Source: JBFKAV01 sp041621405 (GTDB taxonomy: Bacteria > Pseudomonadota > Alphaproteobacteria > Rhodobacterales > Rhodobacteraceae). From it: DNA of 14,528 nt. Each line of letters opens with the position of its first letter. Within the stretch, counting starts at the first letter, position 1. Below, one piece after another: positions 1-6,087 of the stretch. The notes under the pieces were generated by a model. The model saw only the letters and a list, made by a program, of their open reading frames with translations. It was not told the DNA's origin and did not search any database. Position numbers and translations under genes: made by a program. Location: the NCBI GenBank assembly GCA_041621405.1, contig JBFKAV010000091.1, positions 1 through 14,528 of the forward strand, written 5' to 3'.

Positions 1-338
1 AGAGCGCCATCGACGTACTGCGCGCGACTCACCCGGCCGGCACCCTCAGCGGCGCTCCGAAGATCCGGGCGATGGAGATCATCGACGAGTTGGAGCCGGA
101 AAAGCGCGGCGTCTACGGCGGCGGCGTCGGCTACTTTGCCACCAACGGCGAGATGGATATGTGCATCGCGCTCAGGACCGCGGTGGTGAAGGACGAGAAA
201 CTTTACATCCAGGCCGGCGGCGGGGTGGTCTACGACAGCGACCCCGAGGCCGAGTGGCAGGAGACGGTCAACAAGGCCCGTGCGATCCGCGCTGCTGCCG
301 AGGAAGCGGGCCGGTTCTCGGGTGACGGGAACGGGTGA
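1..338 (+). CDS. trpE: Anthranilate synthase component I, C-terminal end (partial)
   Basis: This is the last ~111 codons of the chorismate-binding subunit of anthranilate synthase, which makes anthranilate from chorismate and glutamine (or ammonia) in tryptophan biosynthesis. The reading frame is already open at base 3 and ends at TGA 336-338. Family motifs visible in order are HPAGTLSGAPKIRAMEIIDE, then YGGGVGY, CIALRTAVV and IQAGGGVVYDSDP, followed by the helical tail with NKARAIRAAAEEA. These belong to the conserved catalytic core shared by chorismate-utilising enzymes; the TrpE-style wording favours TrpE over PabB or isochorismate synthase. The N-terminal part lies outside the window. No trpG follows: the next gene is on the opposite strand 110 bases away, so the usual amidotransferase partner must be elsewhere or upstream. 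GC is high, unlike the region that follows. Confidence 0.93.
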   Translation, partial: SAIDVLRATHPAGTLSGAPKIRAMEIIDELEPEKRGVYGGGVGYFATNGEMDMCIALRTAVVKDEKLYIQAGGGVVYDSDPEAEWQETVNKARAIRAAAEEAGRFSGDGNG

Positions 339-414
339 ACAAGGGGCGGAGGTCTGCTACGAGCCCAAAGCGGACATGAAGCATCTTTCTCGATCGGTCG
401 CCCTCAGGGCTGCA

Positions 415-444
415 CGTTGACAATGGAAGGTGCCTTGCTCAACG
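415..444. terminator. Weak dyad between convergent trpE and regulator gene
   Basis: CGTTGA (415-420) is repeated inverted as TCAACG (439-444). A smaller inner dyad (AAG at 427-429, CTT at 434-436) lies between them. It sits directly beyond the minus-strand stop at 449-451, where a terminator for the regulator gene would be expected, and could also serve trpE. The stem is short and no U-tract is seen, so this is only a candidate. Confidence 0.22.
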
Positions 445-448
445 ATAT

Positions 449-2125
449 CTAGGGTGTATTGGCCAGCTTCAGGTCCTCCTCTGTCACCGGCAGACCCAAC
501 AACCGCGCAGCGTCGAACAGCCGATGCTGGTCAGGGCGGTCGGCTTCAGTTCCGCCGGCGAAATCCTCGATTGTCAGATTCGGAGCCAATTCACGAAATC
601 TCCTGCCCGCCTCTTGCGCCTCTGCAAGGTTCCCTCTTTGCGCTTCGGCAAGCGCCGTGATCAGCCAAGTCGTGCTGCTCGACTGGGGTGCGCTCTTCAT
701 GCTCACTACAGCCAGATCGTATTCGCCAACGGCGAACGCAGCTTCGCCCATGTCGCTGTACCACCAAGCCGGCGCCAGCGGGTTGAGCTCGAGCGCGCGC
801 CGCGCCCAAGCCAGCGGCTCCGGTCCGGTAATTCCAACGATGCCGCTGTAGCCTGCCGCTATCATGAGCACGTCGGCGTTGTTCGGCGCTATCTCGACCG
901 CGCGTCGAAGCGTCCCTCCGGCGATTTCCAGTTGTCCGTCAAGGGCATAAGCGCAGGCAACGTTCCACAGCACGTTTGGATTGTTCGGATCGATGGCATA
1001 AGCTCGATAGGCGGATGTCTGGCTCGCCTCGAACCAGGTTTGCGCCGCCTCCCCCTCCGCAATATTGGCCTGAACTCTCTGCACCACTGACAAGGTCACC
1101 AGCGCGCCGGCGAATTCCGGGTCGATCTCCAAGGCGGTTTCGAGATGTCTGATCACTTCGGGGTAGGTCTCCGGTTCGAACCTGTGAAACATCTCGAACG
1201 CGATCAGGTAATGCTCGTACGCACTAAGGTTGCCGGTAAGCTTGCGCTTGGCCCACTTGAGATCGGCCTGCACGACCGCCCCCGAATACGAGCTGGCCAG
1301 ACTTGCACCGATTCTGGCGATGATCCGGTCCTGCACGGCGAAGATGTCGTTCTGCATTGCCGTCCAGGTTTCGGACCAAAGCACTTCGCGGGTAGAGATG
1401 TCGGTCAGATGCGCCGAGATCCGGATTTCCTCGCCCTGCGCCTGGATGGTCCCGCCAAGTGTAAACCGTACGTCGAGCAAGCGGCCCTCGGGCAAAGACC
1501 CGAAGGCCACGTTGATCAGGGATTCCGGGACTGCGACGTAGAGCCAGTCGTTCAGCGCGAGTTCGCTGGCGATATCCGCCGCGAGACCGCGACCCAGGCG
1601 CGTCCACCGCTCCTCATTTTCGATGCTCTCAAACGGCAGAACCGCGATCGAAGGCTCTGAGCGGGTCACTTCCTTGGCGATCAGCGATTGATCGCGCAGC
1701 CCCTGATCCGCAGGCAGGCCGCCGAATTGCCAGGCCCCGAGAAGCGCAACCGACAGAATGGCGACAAGCCCGGCGGCAATCGCCCACCGGTTCCGGGACG
1801 GCGCGGCCGTTGTTTCCGCAACCAGGCGATAGCCCTTCTTGGGGACGGTCTGGATGATCTTGTGGTCGCGATCATCCAGGGCGCGCCGGATGTCGGCGAT
1901 GCATTGGGTAAGGCTGTCATCGGTAACGGCGACATTGCCCCAGACCTTTGCCAGTAGGCACTCCTTGCTGACCACGGTTCCCGACCGTGCCACCAGAGCC
2001 CTGAGAAGTTCCACCGACTGCGGCCGGAGCGCGATATCCTTCCCGGTCTTGTCCACCAGCGAATTCCGTCGCGCGTCGAACACCGTGTCGCCGAGGCGCA
2101 AGATCTGGGTGCCTTGATCACTCAT
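449..2125 (-). CDS. Membrane-anchored winged-helix transcriptional regulator with TPR domain (CadC/ToxR-like architecture)
   Basis: Predicted 558-residue one-component regulator. Residues ~8-103 form an OmpR/PhoB-type winged-helix DNA-binding domain without a receiver: the core includes LRPQSVELLRALVARSG, VWGNVAVTDDSLTQCIADIR and the wing VPKKGYRLV. A single hydrophobic segment (about 114-137, WAIAAGLVAILSVALLGAWQF) should put the N-terminus in the cytoplasm and the rest in the periplasm. From ~158 (PSIAVLPF) there is a TolB-N/FlgO-like alpha/beta domain common in wHTH-TPR proteins, then helical repeats of TPR type (for example HLETALEIDPEFAGALVTLS, ARRALELNPLAPAWW) to the C-terminus. No adenylate cyclase domain is present, although relatives are often labelled so. 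The ligand and targets are unknown. It is divergent from the small secreted protein at 2367-2744, its most obvious candidate target. The start at 2125 has no strong Shine-Dalgarno. Base composition is lower in GC than the neighbouring housekeeping genes. Confidence 0.85.
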   Translation of the reverse strand: MSDQGTQILRLGDTVFDARRNSLVDKTGKDIALRPQSVELLRALVARSGTVVSKECLLAKVWGNVAVTDDSLTQCIADIRRALDDRDHKIIQTVPKKGYRLVAETTAAPSRNRWAIAAGLVAILSVALLGAWQFGGLPADQGLRDQSLIAKEVTRSEPSIAVLPFESIENEERWTRLGRGLAADIASELALNDWLYVAVPESLINVAFGSLPEGRLLDVRFTLGGTIQAQGEEIRISAHLTDISTREVLWSETWTAMQNDIFAVQDRIIARIGASLASSYSGAVVQADLKWAKRKLTGNLSAYEHYLIAFEMFHRFEPETYPEVIRHLETALEIDPEFAGALVTLSVVQRVQANIAEGEAAQTWFEASQTSAYRAYAIDPNNPNVLWNVACAYALDGQLEIAGGTLRRAVEIAPNNADVLMIAAGYSGIVGITGPEPLAWARRALELNPLAPAWWYSDMGEAAFAVGEYDLAVVSMKSAPQSSSTTWLITALAEAQRGNLAEAQEAGRRFRELAPNLTIEDFAGGTEADRPDQHRLFDAARLLGLPVTEEDLKLANTP

Positions 2126-2177
2126 CGCGGCATGATCGAGGTTTGCGGCGGAAGCGCTCCGCAGGTCGCCTCAATTT

Positions 2178-2204
2178 AAGGATCTTCTTGATCTCGAAGG
2201 ATCT
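2178..2204. promoter_or_regulatory. Direct repeat AAGGATCT x2, candidate operator near the regulator promoter
   Basis: AAGGATCT occurs at 2178-2185 and again at 2197-2204, 19 bases start to start, close to two helical turns. Read on the minus strand the second copy is followed by TTAAAT, a possible -10 region for the regulator gene that starts at 2125. Position and spacing suit a winged-helix dimer site for autoregulation. This is inference from pattern only. Confidence 0.3.
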
Positions 2205-2232
2205 GGGGCTCCCCCACCCCATGGCTCTCCCC

Positions 2233-2272
2233 CTTCAGAAATCTTCAGGAAATTTCGCCACCGTTTTCAGGA
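2233..2272. promoter_or_regulatory. TTCAG direct repeats, candidate winged-helix operator
   Basis: CTTCAGAAAT (2233-2242) is followed immediately by CTTCAGGAAAT (2243-2253). A third TTCAGGA lies at 2266-2272. The TTCAG cores start at 2234, 2244 and 2266, spacings of 10 and 22 bases, so all copies would face the same side of the helix. OmpR/PhoB-type domains bind tandem direct repeats of about 11 bases. The repeats sit between the divergent regulator and secreted-protein genes, in locally AT-richer DNA. Function is not proven. Confidence 0.35.
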
Positions 2273-2366
2273 CATTGGAAACATCCTCGTCGATCGTGCC
2301 CCTGCACACTCAGAAAGTCAATTGAACGTGCAAGGCCCAAAACATCGCTCTAGGAGGAGAAGTCTC

Positions 2367-2744
2367 ATGTCACGCGAATTCACTGCTCTCGGAACGTGGC
2401 CAGCCATTGCGCTCGCGGCGATCGCCGCGGCCTTCGCGACGGCTGTGTCGGCGGAGTCCATCCAGCTCGTCAGACCCTCGCAGGCGGAGTCGCTGAATAG
2501 CGGCGGGGTCAGCATGACGGTCTACTATCTCGGCCACTCCAACCCTCTCGAAGTCGTGGCGACCTTTGGCGATCAGGAGTCGGCCAAGCCGGCGTCGCAG
2601 CTTCGGATGAGCCTCGTGGACGGTGACGACATCGAGTTCACCATTCCCGGCCGGCCCGACGTGTCGTTCCAGTTCGCGCGCTTCGGCTCCCTGATCGAGG
2701 TGCATTCCAATGCAACCGATCTGGGTTCGCCAGCGACCAACTAG
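2367..2744 (+). CDS. Small secreted/periplasmic protein of unknown function
   Basis: A 125-residue protein I do not recognise. The ATG at 2367 is chosen because AGGAGGA (2352-2358) lies 8 bases upstream; an in-frame start further upstream would lack this. Residues 1-29 look like a Sec signal peptide: a short polar start with one Arg, a hydrophobic Ala-rich core (AIALAAIAAAFATAV) and a likely cleavage after AVSA, leaving a ~96-residue mature protein starting ESIQLVRPSQ. The mature part has no cysteine, no membrane segment and alternating hydrophobic residues (VSMTVYYLG, DDIEFTIPG, VSFQFARFG), suggesting a small beta-rich fold. It is transcribed divergently from the membrane-anchored winged-helix/TPR regulator with 241 bases between them, so it may be controlled by that regulator or interact with its periplasmic TPR domain. 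Both ideas are inference. A strong hairpin follows the stop by 21 bases. Confidence 0.7.
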   Translation: MSREFTALGTWPAIALAAIAAAFATAVSAESIQLVRPSQAESLNSGGVSMTVYYLGHSNPLEVVATFGDQESAKPASQLRMSLVDGDDIEFTIPGRPDVSFQFARFGSLIEVHSNATDLGSPATN

Positions 2745-2906
2745 CGGGTTCCGATCAGGTGCCGTATCGGCCGGTGGAGCAACCGCTCCTCCGGCCGATG
2801 TCGCTTCAGCCAGATCTTCAATGCCATCGTCCGCATGAAGTACCCCGGACTGAACTGGTTCCTCGGGCTCGAGGACACTTGCCGGGAGATCGGAGATCGG
2901 CGTTGA
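2745..2906 (+). pseudogene. Possible coding remnant in frame after the small secreted-protein stop
   Basis: After the TAG at 2742-2744 the same frame stays open for 53 codons to a TGA at 2904-2906. The last part reads like real protein (FSQIFNAIVRMKYPGLNWF then LGLEDTCREIGDRR), with more hydrophobic patterning than the other frames here. The first ~20 codons overlap the terminator-like hairpin and look non-coding. It has no convincing start or ribosome site. It could be the tail of a decayed gene, or chance; I cannot assign a family. Confidence 0.2.
2766..2799 (+). terminator. Strong hairpin after the small secreted-protein gene
   Basis: A 15-base arm at 2766-2780 (ATCGGCCGGTGGAGC) pairs with 2785-2799 with a single T/T mismatch, around an AACC loop. 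It starts 21 bases after the stop of the small gene, the right place for a terminator. There is no T-run after it, so it may stop transcription weakly or protect the 3' end. Confidence 0.55.
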
Positions 2907-3296
2907 GAATACAAAGAGGCGAGACCATGTTGCGCAGTCGGTGACCGGGCACCGATCGTCGCGCCAACACGGCTCGGGGCGTTGTTCCCAGCCGCTCAAC
3001 CGCCGCGGCTTCTCATCTGAGGCGATCCGACTTCCGGGGTTGAGGCAAACCCGCCCGGGAGATATCCAGCCGCGCGGTCCGAGCCGGGGTAGTTGCTCGT
3101 TCCCTGGCGGAATCTAAACGGCTACGGCCGGACTACAGGGCGCTGGATCAGTGCAGAAATCGGCCTAGTGCCGGATGCGACCAGTTGTGCTTCCAGGTCG
3201 AACGGCAGCTCCATCTGCAGGGCGGACGAGCGCCTTTGCTGAGACGAGAACCCGCCGAGCGTTCCAGGGTCCCCGACGCATGGCAGAGAGAATGAC
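2907..3296. other. Gene-poor stretch before the tig terminator
   Basis: I see no supportable gene here on either strand. Short open frames exist but have no ribosome site and no recognisable motifs. Just before it, GGAGATC is repeated in tandem (2886-2899). Composition is intermediate, between the low-GC segment to the left and the GC-rich tig gene to the right. It is probably intergenic or decayed sequence. Confidence 0.4.
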
Positions 3297-3298
3297 TA

Positions 3299-3318
3299 GG
3301 GCCGCCCGGAGGCGGCCC
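3299..3318 (-). terminator. Terminator hairpin of tig
   Basis: GGGCCGCC (3299-3306) and GGCGGCCC (3311-3318) form a perfect 8-bp GC stem with a four-base loop, 33 bases beyond the tig stop codon on the minus strand. The following minus-strand sequence (TAGTCATTCTCT) is T-rich but not a pure T-run. Position and strength make this the likely end of the tRNA-Leu/tig transcription unit. Confidence 0.7.
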
Positions 3319-3351
3319 CTGCCCTTCCTGGCGTCCGGGCTATCCCGGGCC

Positions 3352-4683
3352 TCACATCTCGTCGAGCGCGTCGACCGCCTTCTGAAGGTCGGCCTTGGTG
3401 GACTTCTTCTCGCTGACCTTGGCCAGCGTGAAGATGTGGTCGACCACCTTCTCCTCGAAGACCGGCGCGCGGATCGATTGCTGGGCCTGCGCGTTCTTCT
3501 GGACGAAGTCGAAGAATGCCCGCTCCTGGCCCGGATACTGCCGGGCCTGGGACATCACCGCCTGGGTCATCTCGGCGTCGGTCACCTCGACCTCGGCCTT
3601 GCGGCCGATCTCGGCCAGAAGAAGCCCCAGCCGGACCCGCCGCTCGGCCAGCTCCTTGTGCTCGTCGGTGGGCTCGATCTCGCCGTGGTCGTGGCCGTGC
3701 TCCTCGGGATGGTCCTCGTGCCAGAGCTGGTGCGCGATCTGGTTCGCCTCGGCCTCGACCAGCGATGGCGGCAGGTCGAACTTCACCGCCTCGTCCAGCG
3801 CGTCCAGAAGCGCCCGCTTCATCACCGCCCGCGCCGCGCCCTGGTACTCGGCCTCGAGCCGCTCCTTGATCTGCGCCCTAAGCGCGGCGAGGTCGTCGGC
3901 GCCGAACTGCTTGGCGAGCTCGTCGTCGATCTCGGCGTCCACCGGCTCCTTCACCGCCTTCACGGTACAGTCGAAGGTGGCCTCCTTGCCGGCCAGGCTC
4001 TCCGCGCCGTAGTCGGCCGGGAAGGTCACCGTCACGGTCTTCTCATCGCCCACCTTCACGCCGGCAAGCTGATCCTCGAAGCCGGGGATGAACGAGTTCG
4101 AGCCCAGCACCAGCGGATAGTCCTCCGCCGTGCCGCCCTCGAACGTCTCGCCGCCGACCTTGCCGACGAAGTCGATCACGACCTGGTCGCCCGACTTCGC
4201 CTTGGCGCCCTTCTTGCGGTCGGCATAGCTCTTGGCGTTCGAAGCGAGTTTCTTCATCGCCTCGTCGATCTCCTTGTCGGCGGCCTCGACCACCAGTTTC
4301 TGCAGCTTGATCTTCGAGAGGTCCGCCTCGGGGATCTCCGGCAGCGCCTCGTAGGAGAGCGCCACGGTGATGTCGTCGCCCTCCTTCCAGTTCTCGGTCG
4401 TCATCTTGACGTCGGGCTGCAGCGCGGGCTTGTCGCCGGTCTTCTCGAAATGCTCCTTCATGGCGGCGTCGACCGCTTCCTGCATCGCCTCGCCCATCAG
4501 GCGCTGGCCGAACTGCTTCTTCAGCAGCGCCATCGGCACCTTGCCCTTGCGGAAGCCCTTCATCGCCACCTCGGGCTGCGCCTCGGCGAGCTTCTCGCTG
4601 ACCTTGGCGTCGAGTTCCTTGGCGGCGATGGTGATCTCGTAGCCGCGCTTCAGGCCGCTGTTCATCGTCTCTGTGACCTGCAT
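3352..4683 (-). CDS. tig: Trigger factor, ribosome-associated chaperone and peptidyl-prolyl isomerase
   Basis: A 443-residue ribosome-bound chaperone that meets nascent chains at the exit tunnel; the length is normal for the family. Residues 1-~115 are the ribosome-binding domain with the signature GFRKGKVP at 43-50, which docks on ribosomal protein L23. Residues ~164-247 are the FKBP-type PPIase domain (SGDQVVIDFVGKVGGETFEG, FIPGFEDQLAGVKVG, FPADYG). The remainder is the helical substrate-binding C-domain. That domain carries a His-rich stretch at 322-333 (HEDHPEEHGHDH), which could bind metal; I believe similar stretches occur in related alphaproteobacterial trigger factors, but this was not checked. 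The start at 4683 gives the expected MQVTET N-terminus, with purine-rich sequence upstream. The tRNA-Leu gene ends only 37 bases upstream on the same strand, and a GC hairpin lies 33 bases beyond the stop, suggesting one transcription unit. Confidence 0.97.
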   Translation of the reverse strand: MQVTETMNSGLKRGYEITIAAKELDAKVSEKLAEAQPEVAMKGFRKGKVPMALLKKQFGQRLMGEAMQEAVDAAMKEHFEKTGDKPALQPDVKMTTENWKEGDDITVALSYEALPEIPEADLSKIKLQKLVVEAADKEIDEAMKKLASNAKSYADRKKGAKAKSGDQVVIDFVGKVGGETFEGGTAEDYPLVLGSNSFIPGFEDQLAGVKVGDEKTVTVTFPADYGAESLAGKEATFDCTVKAVKEPVDAEIDDELAKQFGADDLAALRAQIKERLEAEYQGAARAVMKRALLDALDEAVKFDLPPSLVEAEANQIAHQLWHEDHPEEHGHDHGEIEPTDEHKELAERRVRLGLLLAEIGRKAEVEVTDAEMTQAVMSQARQYPGQERAFFDFVQKNAQAQQSIRAPVFEEKVVDHIFTLAKVSEKKSTKADLQKAVDALDEM

Positions 4684-4720
4684 TCCTCGTCGTCCCTTTC
4701 GTCTTCTTGCCGGCGGGCCG

Positions 4721-4805
4721 TGGTGCGGGTGGAGGGACTTGAACCCCCACGCCTTGCGGCGCCAGAACCTAAATCTGGTGCGTCTGCCAGTTCCGCCACA
4801 CCCGC
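4721..4805 (-). tRNA. tRNA-Leu, anticodon UAG
   Basis: On the minus strand, the acceptor arm GCGGGTG (4805-4799) pairs with CACCCGC near the 3' end, followed by the discriminator A and an encoded CCA (4723-4721). The D-arm has the TGGCGGAACTGGCAGACGC pattern of leucine tRNAs. The anticodon stem CCAGA/TCTGG holds the loop TTTAGGT, giving anticodon TAG at 4771-4769. A long variable arm (GCGCCGCAAGGCGT region), typical of class II tRNAs, precedes the T-arm GGGGGTTCAAGTCCCTC. Total 85 nt. It reads CUA and other CUN leucine codons. It lies just upstream of tig on the same strand. Confidence 0.97.
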
Positions 4806-4869
4806 GCGTCGCCCGAAATCGAAGGAGGCAGCCCTTCGTCGCCGAGCGGCCGCCTCCGAAATCGGCGCC

Positions 4870-4898
4870 CTTCTAGCAAAGCGCGGGATGGGATGCGA
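4870..4898 (-). promoter_or_regulatory. Candidate promoter for tRNA-Leu/tig
   Basis: On the minus strand, TGCTAGAAG resembles an extended -10 element (TG-n-TATAAT), with the hexamer at 4875-4870. A GC-rich discriminator follows, as is common for stable RNA genes. The region 17-18 bases upstream (around 4893-4899) matches TTGACA poorly. The predicted leader before the tRNA would be about 55 bases. Weak evidence. Confidence 0.25.
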
Positions 4899-4910
4899 GG
4901 GGAAAATCCG

Positions 4911-4936
4911 GGCCTTCGAGGGGTGGCTCGAAGGCC
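4911..4936. repeat. Perfect 10-bp inverted repeat upstream of the Hint gene
   Basis: GGCCTTCGAG (4911-4920) is followed by six bases and then its exact reverse complement CTCGAAGGCC (4927-4936). It lies between the divergent tRNA-Leu/tig unit and the Hint-domain gene, about 100 bases from each start. It could be a protein-binding dyad, an RNA hairpin in the Hint 5' leader, or part of a dispersed repeat family. Confidence 0.6.
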
Positions 4937-5033
4937 ACGCGGCAAGGGCTCGCTGCTTGCCTGGCCTTGTTCTTGGCGCATTGCCGTGTTCCCCTGCATG
5001 CTGGGGGCATGCGACGACGGTGCGAGGGTCGGA

Positions 5034-6074
5034 ATGCCCATCTACACAGTGGGGATGTTCGATGTAGCGGACATTGCCATCGCGAACGGCACGATCGATG
5101 GCGAATCCGGCCAGAACATGTCGCGCGCGACCATCATTCTCCCCGCGAACGGTGGCGTGGTCGAGACCGAGATCTTCGACGACGACGGCGAGTTCAACGA
5201 AGGCGACACCTCCGGCCCCGGCGCGCAGGTAACCACCGAGGTTCTTACGCTCGACGGGCAGACCTTTCCTGCGGGGACGGTGATCGAGGTCGAGTACGTG
5301 CTCACACTGCAGGACGGGGCCGGCAACCTATACACCGCCGTCGCCATCAACCTCGGCGGGGGAAGCGGCACGAACGCGACCATCGAGGCGCTGATCTTCG
5401 TCGGCGGTGTGCCACCCCGGGGTGTGCCGCTGAAGGTGGTCGGCGTATCGAACAACCCGGACGTCCCATACGAAAGCATCACGCCGCCATGCTTCGCGGC
5501 CGGGACCTCGCTCGCCACGCCCGACGGCAAGCGGCTGGTCGAGACCCTGGCGCCGGGCGACCTTGTGCTCACCCGTGACAACGGTCCGCAGCCGGTGCGC
5601 TGGATCGGCGGGCGGCGGGTCACGGCGCGGGAGATCGCCCGCGCCACGAAGGTTCGCCTCGCGCCGGTCCGCATCCGCCGCGGCGCCTTCGGGAAGGGCC
5701 TGCCGCGGCGCGACCTGCTCGTCTCGCCGCAGCACCGGATCCTGGTGACCGGCTGGCGGGCGGAGTTGCACTTCGGCGAGGCGGAGGTGCTGGTCGCCGC
5801 CTGCCACCTCGTTGATGGACGGGCCGTCACCGTGGAGCCTCCGGACCGGGGCGTGACCTACCTTCACATCATGTTCGAGCGCCACGAGATCGTGCAGGCC
5901 AACGGATTGCCCACGGAGAGCTTCCGCGCCGGGCCCGAGGCGATGAAGGCGATCTCCGAACCGGCGCAAGCCGAGCTTCTGATGCTCTTTCCCGAGCTTG
6001 CGGATTACCCCGATGGGCTGGTCTCTGCGCGCCCGATGCTCTCTGGCGCTGAAGCGGCGCTCGTCAGGGGCTGA
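5034..6074 (+). CDS. Hint-domain (Hedgehog/intein fold, Hint_2 type) protein
   Basis: A 346-residue protein. The first ~150 residues are acidic and glycine-rich (for example EIFDDDGEFNEGDTSGPG), without a classical signal peptide or membrane segment. From Cys153 a Hint_2-type domain begins: CFAAGTSLATPDG, LAPGDLV, QPVRWIGGRR, then LLVSPQHRILV with His234 in the place of the intein block-B His, and FERHEIVQANGLPTESF near the end (His284). Hint domains share the fold of inteins and Hedgehog autoprocessing domains; the N-terminal Cys and block-B His suggest thioester chemistry, but activity in this bacterial family is not established to my knowledge. Such proteins are common and often paralogous in Rhodobacterales. 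The start at 5034 is chosen for the GAGG at 5024-5027 and for resemblance to the family's usual N-terminus; an in-frame ATG at 4998 is possible. It ends 3 bases before the converging NAD(P)HX repair gene. Confidence 0.88.
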   Translation: MPIYTVGMFDVADIAIANGTIDGESGQNMSRATIILPANGGVVETEIFDDDGEFNEGDTSGPGAQVTTEVLTLDGQTFPAGTVIEVEYVLTLQDGAGNLYTAVAINLGGGSGTNATIEALIFVGGVPPRGVPLKVVGVSNNPDVPYESITPPCFAAGTSLATPDGKRLVETLAPGDLVLTRDNGPQPVRWIGGRRVTAREIARATKVRLAPVRIRRGAFGKGLPRRDLLVSPQHRILVTGWRAELHFGEAEVLVAACHLVDGRAVTVEPPDRGVTYLHIMFERHEIVQANGLPTESFRAGPEAMKAISEPAQAELLMLFPELADYPDGLVSARPMLSGAEAALVRG

Positions 6075-6087
6075 GGCTCAGAGCCCC
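6067..6087. terminator. Dyad across the stop codons of the convergent Hint and nnr genes
   Basis: GGGGCT (6067-6072) and AGCCCC (6082-6087) can form a 6-bp stem around a nine-base loop. The dyad contains both stop codons (TGA 6072-6074 and the minus-strand TGA at 6080-6078). It may work as a short bidirectional terminator, since no other room exists between these genes. No T-run on either side. Confidence 0.4.

Noticed and set aside
524..1660. Plus-strand open frames opposite the winged-helix regulator
   Set aside because: No ribosome sites or motifs; the minus-strand frame codes for a continuous recognisable protein.
2370..2999. A 209-codon minus-strand frame opposite the small secreted protein
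   Set aside because: The plus strand has a strong Shine-Dalgarno and a signal peptide. The minus frame has no features and crosses the hairpin.
4893..5033. Upstream ATG starts for the Hint protein (4893, 4998)
   Set aside because: They add Arg/Trp/Cys-rich residues and run through the inverted repeat. The ATG at 5034 has a better ribosome site, although 4998 is not excluded.
3175..5067. A 630-codon plus-strand open frame opposite tig
   Set aside because: It is antisense to trigger factor and crosses the tRNA-Leu gene. Its Arg/Leu-rich composition is a by-product of high GC on the opposite strand.
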